From the NCBI GenBank assembly GCA_040509515.1, contig JBEVKV010000186.1, positions 1 to 5,000 of the forward strand: DNA of 5,000 bases. The letters run 5' to 3'. Within the stretch, counting starts at the first letter, position 1, and every line of letters starts with the position of its first letter. This DNA is from QHXN01 sp040509515 (GTDB taxonomy: Bacteria; Acidobacteriota; Blastocatellia; Pyrinomonadales; Pyrinomonadaceae). Below the pieces are notes generated by a model. It saw only the letters and a program-made list of their open reading frames with translations. It did no database searches and was not told the DNA's origin. The position numbers and the translations under genes are program-made. Shown piece after piece: positions 1-5,000 of this stretch.

Positions 1-2606
1 ACAACTTCTTCGAGTTGGGCGGGCACTCTTTGCTGGCGACGCAGGTGATCTCGCGGGTGCGGGAGGCGTTCAAGGTGGAGGCGCCGCTGCGCGCGGTCTT
101 CGAGCACCCGACCGTGCGCGGCTTGGCCGGGGAGATCGAGTCGCGTTTGAGCAATGCGGGACGCGCGGCGGGGCGGCCGCTGACGGCTTCGGCGAAGGGC
201 GAGGGCGAGGAGCCGATACCGCTCTCGTTCGCGCAGCAGCGGCTGTGGTTCTTAGACCAGTTCGAGCCGGGCTCGTCGGCTTACAACATGCCCGTCGCGG
301 TGCGCCTGTTCGGGCGGCTCGACACCGCCGCGCTCGAACGAAGTCTCTCCGAAGTGATACGCCGCCACGAGGCGCTGCGCACGACGTTCTCGGCCGAGCG
401 CGGCGAGCCGGTGCAGATTATCCACCAGCCGCACCCGGTCGAGATGCCTCTGTTCGACCTCTCGCAGACCGGCGCGGAGGAGCGCGAACGCGAGGCCCTC
501 CGGCTCGTCGCGGAGGAGGCGCAGAAGCCCTTCGACCTCACGTCGGGGCCGCTGCTGCGCGCGGGGCTGGTGAGGCTCGGCGCGGAGGAGCACATCGCGC
601 TCCTCACGATGCATCACATCGTCTCGGACGGCTGGTCGATGGGCGTGCTGCTCAGCGAGGTGGTGACGCTCTACGAGGCGTACAGCGCGGGGCGCGAGTC
701 GCCGCTCGCGGAGCTGCCGATTCAGTACGCGAACTACGCGACGTGGCAGCGCGAGTGGCTGCGGGGCGAAGTGCTCGAAGAGCAGCTCTCCTACTGGCGT
801 CGGCAGTTGGCGGGCGTGCCCGCCCTGCTGGAACTGCCGACCGACTATCCGCACCCGCAGTCGCCGACCTACTCGGGCGCGGAGCAGAGCTTTAACGTCG
901 GCGCGGAAGTCACCGAGGGGCTCAAGGGCTTGAGCCAGCGCGAGGGCGTGACGCTGTTCACGGTGCTGCTGGCCGCGTGGCAGGTCTTGCTCCACCGCTA
1001 CACGGGGCAGGAGGACATCGTCCTCGGCACCGACGTGGCGAACCGCACGCGCGGCGAGACCGAGGGGCTCATCGGCTTCTTCGTCAACCAGTTGGTGCTG
1101 CGCACAGATCTGTCCGGCAACCCCACGTTCGTCGAGCTGCTCGGCCGCGTGCGCGAAGTGGTGCTCGGCGCTTACTCGCACCAGGACTTGCCGTTCGAGA
1201 AGCTGGTCGAGGCGCTCAAGCCCGACCGCGCGCTCAGCCGCACGCCGCTCTTCCAGGCCAAGATCGTCTTCCAGAGCGCGCCGACACAGCCGCCGCCGCC
1301 GCCCGCCGGGCTCCGTCTGAGCCGCGTCGAGGTGGGCGGCGAAGTGAAGACGACCAAGTTCGACCTGCTGCTCGACATGTCCGAGGAGGGCGAAGGGGGC
1401 TTGACGGGCTCGCTCGCATACACCACCGACCTCTTCGCGCCGGCGAGCATCGAGCGCATGGCGGGGCGCTTCCGGGCGCTGCTCGCCAACGTCGTCGCGC
1501 ACCCCGAGGCCAGAATCGGCTCGCTCGACTTTTTGACCTCGGACGAAAAGCGTCAGCGGAGCGTGGAGAAAAGGAAAAGGGAGGAGTCGAAAAAACAGAT
1601 GTTCAAGAATATCAAGCCGAGCGCCATCGCCGTGCCGTCGGGGCCGCCCGCGGGCGACCTGCAACCCGGCCGCGCGCTCCCCCTGCTGGTACAGCCCCCG
1701 GCCGCCGGCGTCGAACTCGCCGAGTGGTTTAAGGATAACGCGGCCTACGTCGATGAGAAGCTGCTTGAGCGCGGCGGCATCCTCTTCCGCGGCTTCGGCC
1801 TGAAGACGCAGGAGGAGTTCGAGCAGTTCCTCGACGCGACGGGCGTGGAACTGATGCGTTACACCGAGGGTGCGACGCCGCGCACAGAGCTGGGCCACAA
1901 GGTCTACACCTCGACCGAGTACCCGGCCGACCACACGATAGCGCTGCACAACGAGCTGACCTACGTGATGACGTGGCCGCGCAAGATTTGGTTCTGCTGC
2001 CTGCACCCGCCCGCGCACCGCGGCGAGACGCCCGTCGCCGACGTGCGCCGCGTCTACGAGCGCATCCCCGCCGAGATCAGGGAGCGCTTCCGCGAGAAGG
2101 GCTGGATGCTCGTGCGCAACTTCTACGAGGAGTTGAGCCTACCGTGGCAGACCAGCTTCCACACCGACGACCGCGCGGAGGTGGAGGGCTACTGCCGGCA
2201 GGCGCGCATCTCGTGCGAGTGGAAGTCGGACAACTGGCTGCGCACGCAGCAGGTGCGCCCCGCCGTCACGCACCACCCGCGGACGGGCGAGACGCTGTGG
2301 TTCAACCACGTCGCCTTCTGGCATGTGTCGAGCTTGGGCGGCCCCGTCCGCGAGGCGATGCTGAGCATGTTCGGCGAGGGCGACCTGCCCTACAACACCT
2401 ACTACGGCGACGGGTCGCGCATCGAGGACGAGGTGGTGGCCGAGATTCGCGCGGCCTACGAGGAGGAGACGGTGCGCTTCCCGTGGCAGAAGGGCGACGT
2501 GCTGATGCTGGACAACATGCTGGTGGCGCACGGGCGGAGCCCTTACACGGGCGCGCGCCGGGTGGTCGTGGCGATGGGCGAGCCCTTCACACGCACGGAC
2601 ATGTAA
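1..2606 (+). CDS. NRPS C-terminal part: T (partial)-C-TauD/SyrP-like dioxygenase (5' end outside window)
   Basis: This is the 3' end of a non-ribosomal peptide synthetase gene. The frame is open at the left edge (first full codon at nt 3; residues counted from there), so no start codon is visible; the TTG at nt 15 lies inside the carrier motif and is not a start. Residues 1-50 are the second half of a carrier domain, with FFELGGHSLL and the phosphopantetheine Ser at residue 9. GGHSL rather than GGDSI suggests no epimerase follows. Residues 73-510 are a full condensation domain: SFAQQRLWFL (75-84), RHEALRTTF (121-129), catalytic HHIVSDG (204-210), YANYATWQ (242-249), IGFFVN (357-362) and HQDLPFEKLVE (393-403). 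No adenylation domain follows. A Lys/Glu/Arg-rich linker (about 513-532) leads into a TauD/TfdA-type, SyrP-like Fe(II)/2-oxoglutarate dioxygenase (533-867), with iron ligands H649-x-E651 and H843 and a probable oxoglutarate-binding Arg at 852 or 853. It probably hydroxylates a carrier-bound aminoacyl group; the substrate is not certain. It is probably cytoplasmic and co-transcribed with the next NRPS gene, 29 bp downstream. Confidence 0.95.
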   Translation, partial: NFFELGGHSLLATQVISRVREAFKVEAPLRAVFEHPTVRGLAGEIESRLSNAGRAAGRPLTASAKGEGEEPIPLSFAQQRLWFLDQFEPGSSAYNMPVAVRLFGRLDTAALERSLSEVIRRHEALRTTFSAERGEPVQIIHQPHPVEMPLFDLSQTGAEEREREALRLVAEEAQKPFDLTSGPLLRAGLVRLGAEEHIALLTMHHIVSDGWSMGVLLSEVVTLYEAYSAGRESPLAELPIQYANYATWQREWLRGEVLEEQLSYWRRQLAGVPALLELPTDYPHPQSPTYSGAEQSFNVGAEVTEGLKGLSQREGVTLFTVLLAAWQVLLHRYTGQEDIVLGTDVANRTRGETEGLIGFFVNQLVLRTDLSGNPTFVELLGRVREVVLGAYSHQDLPFEKLVEALKPDRALSRTPLFQAKIVFQSAPTQPPPPPAGLRLSRVEVGGEVKTTKFDLLLDMSEEGEGGLTGSLAYTTDLFAPASIERMAGRFRALLANVVAHPEARIGSLDFLTSDEKRQRSVEKRKREESKKQMFKNIKPSAIAVPSGPPAGDLQPGRALPLLVQPPAAGVELAEWFKDNAAYVDEKLLERGGILFRGFGLKTQEEFEQFLDATGVELMRYTEGATPRTELGHKVYTSTEYPADHTIALHNELTYVMTWPRKIWFCCLHPPAHRGETPVADVRRVYERIPAEIRERFREKGWMLVRNFYEELSLPWQTSFHTDDRAEVEGYCRQARISCEWKSDNWLRTQQVRPAVTHHPRTGETLWFNHVAFWHVSSLGGPVREAMLSMFGEGDLPYNTYYGDGSRIEDEVVAEIRAAYEEETVRFPWQKGDVLMLDNMLVAHGRSPYTGARRVVVAMGEPFTRTDM
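1579..1601 (+). promoter_or_regulatory. Possible internal ribosome binding site and ATG for the dioxygenase domain
   Basis: Inside the first NRPS gene, GGGAGGAG (1579-1586) is followed 12 nt later by an in-frame ATG (1599-1601). This ATG sits where the dioxygenase domain begins (MFKNIKPSAIAVP), close to where a stand-alone SyrP-like protein would be expected to start. The spacing is longer than ideal, and Lys/Glu/Arg codons in a linker produce AG-rich sequence by chance, so this may be only a coding-sequence coincidence. If used, it would give a free 335-residue dioxygenase alongside the fused form. Confidence 0.25.
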
Positions 2607-2621
2607 GAGCGAAAGAGCGAA
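2606..2621 (+). repeat. 8-bp tandem duplication in the intergenic gap
   Basis: AGAGCGAA occurs twice in direct succession (2606-2613 and 2614-2621). It starts at the last base of the upstream stop codon and runs into the Shine-Dalgarno sequence. It is exact but short. It is most simply a replication-slippage duplication that sets the distance between the stop codon and the ribosome binding site; no regulatory role is visible. Confidence 0.55.
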
Positions 2622-2628
2622 GGGGGAG
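2621..2628 (+). promoter_or_regulatory. Shine-Dalgarno sequence of the second NRPS gene
   Basis: AGGGGGAG lies 7 nt before the ATG at 2636, which is good spacing for ribosome binding. It fixes the start of the second gene and suggests that it is translated independently rather than by coupling, since the upstream stop (2604-2606) lies 29 nt before the ATG. No promoter-like sequence is evident in the short gap, so the two genes are probably on one transcript. Confidence 0.75.
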
Positions 2629-2635
2629 TAAGACG

Positions 2636-5000
2636 ATGCAGGAAGAGACAGTGGTCGCCGGGGCCTTCGTCGAGGGCTTTCGACTCTCGCCGCTTCAGGA
2701 GCGCGTCTGGGGGTTGATGGGGGACGGCGCGTCGGGCGGCGCCTACCGCGCGCAGTGCGCCGTGCACGTCGAAGGGCGTCTCGACGCCGCGGCGCTCAGG
2801 CGCGCGGCGCAGCAGGTCACAGACCGTCACGAAATCCTGCGCACGACCTTCCGGCTCCGGCCGGAGATGCGGCTCCCGCTTCAGGTGGTGGCGGACGCCG
2901 CGTCGCCCGCGTGGCGGGAAGTGAGCCTGCACGGCCGTGACGCGCGCGAGCAGGAGGCCGGCGTCGCGTCGCTGTTCGACGAAGAGCGCCGGCGGCCCGC
3001 GGACTTCACACAGCCCTCGCTCCTGCGTCTCTGTCTCGTCGCCCTCTCGACGGAGAGACACGTCCTGCTCGTCGGCCTGCCCGCGCTCTGCGCGGACGAG
3101 CGCACGCTCTCCAACCTCGTCGGCGAAATCGCCCTCGCCTACGGCGACGCCGCCGCGCGCCCGCGCGAGACGCCCGACGGGGCGGCGCAGTACGTGCAGT
3201 TCTCTGAATGGCAGAACCAGATGCTCGACTCGGAGGACGCGCGCGAGGGCCGGGAGTACTGGCGCGCGCGTGACCTCTCAAGCCTCTACACGCTGGCGCT
3301 CCCTTTCGGGTCGGGCGCGGGTCGGGGGACGGGGTACGAGCCGGAGTCCGTGGCGCTCGACACGGGGCGTGGCGAGACGACGGCGCGCGTGCTTGAAGTC
3401 GCGCGCCGTTACCAGACCTCGACGGCGACGGTGCTGCTGGCCTGCTGGCAGACGCTGCTCTGGCGTCTGACCGAGCATTCGGACATCGCGGTCGGCAAGT
3501 TTTACGACGGCCGAACTTTCGACGAGCTGCAAGGGGCGCTCGGGCTCTTCGCGCGCTGGCTCCCGGTGCAGTGTAGGTTCTACGGCAATCTGCGCTTCAG
3601 CGAGATCATCCGGCAGGTCGAAGAGTCGGCGAGCGAAGTCTCCGATTGGCAAGACTATTTCTACCCCGGCGGCAACGCACGTCACCTCCGGCCCGCCTTC
3701 CCCTCGTTCGGTTTCGAGTTCGGCGAGCAGCCCCCGGAGCACGCGTGCGGAGGCGTGAACTTCACCGTCGCGCGGCAGGAGTGTGACACGGATCGCTTCA
3801 AGCTCAAGCTGACGGCGCGGCTCTCCGAAGTCGGGCTGGCGCTTGAGGTGCGCTACGACCCGGCGAGCTACGGGCGCGGTGAGGCGGTGTTGCTGGGCGA
3901 GTACTTCTGCGAGCTGGTGCGCAGCGCGGCGCGTGAGCCCGAGGGCGAGGTCGGCCGCCTGAACATGCTCGACGAGCGGCACCTCCGCCGCGCACTCGTC
4001 GAGTGGAACGAGACGTGTGTGGAGATACCACGCGCGGCCATCCACGAACTGTTCGAGCAAGTGGCCTCGTCCTCTCCCGACTCGCCCGCGCTCTCCCACG
4101 CCGGCACCACGCTCTCCTACGGCGAACTCAACCGCCGAGCCAACCGGCTCGCCCACCGCCTGCGCGAACTCGGCGTCGGGGTCGAGTCGCGCGTGGGGTT
4201 GTGCCTGCCGCGCTCGCCCGAGCTGGTCGTCTCGATGCTGGCGACTCTCAAGGCCGGCGGCGCGTACGTGCCGCTCGACGCCTCGTACCCGGTGGAGCGG
4301 CAGCGGCTGATGCTCGACGGGGCCGGCGTCTCGCACGTCGTGAGTAGGTCTGCGCTCTCCGGCTCGCTCCCCGCTCACTGGTCGCAGGTCGTCGAACTGG
4401 ACGACCCCGACGAGGCCGCTGCCGTCGCGGCGCAGCCCGCCGACGACCCGCGGGCGGTGGTGAGCCCCGACACCCTGGCCTACGTGATCTACACGTCGGG
4501 CTCGACGGGCGGCCCGAAGGCGGTCGGCGTCACGCACGCCAACGTCGTGCGGCTCGCGCGCGGGCAAGCTTACGCGCGGCTCGACGCGACGCGGGTCTTG
4601 GCGCAGTTGGCGCCGGCGACCTTCGACGCCTCGACCTTCGAGGTCTGGGGGTCGCTGCTCAACGGGGCGCGGCTCGCCGTCATCGACGCCGAGGCGCCGA
4701 CGGCGCGCGAGTTGGGGCGCGGGCTGCGGCGGGAGGGAGTGACGACGTTGTGGCTGACGGCGGGTCTATTCCACCTGCTGGCCGAGGAGGGCGTGGGTGA
4801 GTTGCGCGGGCTGGAGCAGTTGCTGGCGGGCGGGGACGTGCTGTCTGCGCGCCACGTCCGGCGGTACCTGGAGGAGTGCGGTGGCGAGGTGGTCAACGGG
4901 TACGGGCCGACCGAGTCGACGACGTTCGCCTGCTGCCGTGCCGTGCGGACAGGCGAGGAGTTGGGGCGCGGGGTGCCGATCGGGAGGCCGATCGCGAACA
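2636..5000 (+). CDS. NRPS N-terminal part: degenerate C-like domain-A (predicted Val), 3' end outside window
   Basis: This is the start of a second NRPS gene; 788 codons are visible and the frame has no stop up to the window end. The ATG at 2636 is chosen because a purine-rich Shine-Dalgarno sequence lies 7 nt upstream and the condensation motif 1 (LSPLQERVW, residues 17-25) follows at once. Residues 15-440 are a condensation-superfamily domain: RHEILRTTF (64-72) is kept, but the catalytic HHxxxDG is PALCADE (149-155). YxDYAxWQ reads YVQFSEWQ (186-193), the FFVN region reads LGLFARW (302-308), and HQDxPFE is absent, so peptide-bond catalysis is unlikely. From about 445 an adenylation domain follows, with LSYGEL (493-498), LKAGGAYVPLD (538-548), the P-loop-like TSGSTGGPK (620-628), FDAS (663-666) and NGYGPTE (754-760). 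It activates an amino acid as the aminoacyl-AMP. Specificity residues D664, A665, F668, W706, L730, G732, G755, T763 and F764 match the valine code. The remaining A motifs and the expected carrier domain lie beyond the window. Confidence 0.95.
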   Translation, partial: MQEETVVAGAFVEGFRLSPLQERVWGLMGDGASGGAYRAQCAVHVEGRLDAAALRRAAQQVTDRHEILRTTFRLRPEMRLPLQVVADAASPAWREVSLHGRDAREQEAGVASLFDEERRRPADFTQPSLLRLCLVALSTERHVLLVGLPALCADERTLSNLVGEIALAYGDAAARPRETPDGAAQYVQFSEWQNQMLDSEDAREGREYWRARDLSSLYTLALPFGSGAGRGTGYEPESVALDTGRGETTARVLEVARRYQTSTATVLLACWQTLLWRLTEHSDIAVGKFYDGRTFDELQGALGLFARWLPVQCRFYGNLRFSEIIRQVEESASEVSDWQDYFYPGGNARHLRPAFPSFGFEFGEQPPEHACGGVNFTVARQECDTDRFKLKLTARLSEVGLALEVRYDPASYGRGEAVLLGEYFCELVRSAAREPEGEVGRLNMLDERHLRRALVEWNETCVEIPRAAIHELFEQVASSSPDSPALSHAGTTLSYGELNRRANRLAHRLRELGVGVESRVGLCLPRSPELVVSMLATLKAGGAYVPLDASYPVERQRLMLDGAGVSHVVSRSALSGSLPAHWSQVVELDDPDEAAAVAAQPADDPRAVVSPDTLAYVIYTSGSTGGPKAVGVTHANVVRLARGQAYARLDATRVLAQLAPATFDASTFEVWGSLLNGARLAVIDAEAPTARELGRGLRREGVTTLWLTAGLFHLLAEEGVGELRGLEQLLAGGDVLSARHVRRYLEECGGEVVNGYGPTESTTFACCRAVRTGEELGRGVPIGRPIAN

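Noticed and set aside
15..17. TTG as the start codon of the first gene
   Set aside because: It is the Leu codon of the FFELGGHSLL carrier motif; the frame stays open to the left edge with conserved residues N-F-F-E before it, so the gene begins outside the window.
252..2018. 588-codon open frame on the - strand
   Set aside because: It lies wholly opposite the C and dioxygenase domains of the first NRPS gene. The sequence is Arg/Ala/Leu/His-rich without a recognisable domain, and GC-rich coding DNA commonly leaves the antisense frame free of stops.
2607..2635. Terminator or promoter between the two genes
   Set aside because: The gap is only 29 bp, with no GC-rich hairpin followed by a T-run and no room for a convincing -35/-10 pair; a shared transcript is simpler.
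2139..3061. Two - strand open frames near the gene junction (2139-2531 and 2543-3061)
   Set aside because: They overlap well-supported coding sequence on the + strand and have no recognisable protein motifs.
3080..3100. Loss of HHxxxDG as a frameshift or sequencing error
   Set aside because: The frame is unbroken from 2636 to 5000, with flanking motifs in register, and other C motifs are changed in a coherent way, so it looks like real divergence.
2937..3470. 177-codon + strand open frame overlapping the second NRPS gene
   Set aside because: It is Arg/Ser/Thr-rich and out of frame with the NRPS reading frame, in which condensation-domain motifs continue without interruption on both sides.
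3278..4567. 429-codon open frame on the - strand
   Set aside because: It is antisense to the C-like and A domains of the second NRPS gene, is of low complexity (Arg/Val/His/Ala-rich) and has no family motif; it is a GC shadow.

Overview
The window is a segment of a non-ribosomal peptide synthetase (NRPS) gene cluster. The DNA is uniformly GC-rich (by eye about two thirds or more G+C, with a strong G/C preference at third codon positions). Everything interpretable is on the + strand. The source is a bacterium with large secondary-metabolite clusters. High-GC Acidobacteriota (Blastocatellia-like), Myxococcota or a related soil phylum would fit, but no taxonomic marker is present. The protein families recall cyanobacterial NRPSs, while the base composition is much higher in GC than most cyanobacteria.

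Layout: (1) nt 1-2606 is the 3' end of one NRPS gene, entered in the middle of a carrier (T) domain. It encodes the phosphopantetheine-site half of the T domain, a complete condensation (C) domain with an intact HHxxxDG motif, a short Lys/Glu/Arg-rich linker, and a C-terminal TauD/SyrP-like Fe(II)/2-oxoglutarate dioxygenase domain, then TAA. (2) nt 2607-2635 is a 29-bp intergenic gap with an 8-bp tandem duplication and a good Shine-Dalgarno sequence. (3) nt 2636 to the window end is a second NRPS gene, still open at 5000. It begins with a condensation-like domain whose catalytic HHxxxDG has become PALCADE, followed by an adenylation (A) domain whose nine visible specificity positions read DAFWLGGTF, the classical valine code.

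How the genes may work together: the catalytic C domain of the first protein and the A domain of the second look like the two halves of one split module. Upstream chain on T, C, dioxygenase, break, inert C-like domain, A(Val). The active C domain would join the upstream chain to valine held on the second protein. The dioxygenase would oxidise a carrier-bound residue, either valine or the upstream residue. The inert C-like domain may act as a docking or interface platform rather than a catalyst. This is inference from architecture. The individual domain assignments are directly supported by motifs.

No RNA genes, mobile elements, CRISPR arrays, terminators or promoters were found. The long open frames on the - strand are GC-driven shadows of the two NRPS genes.
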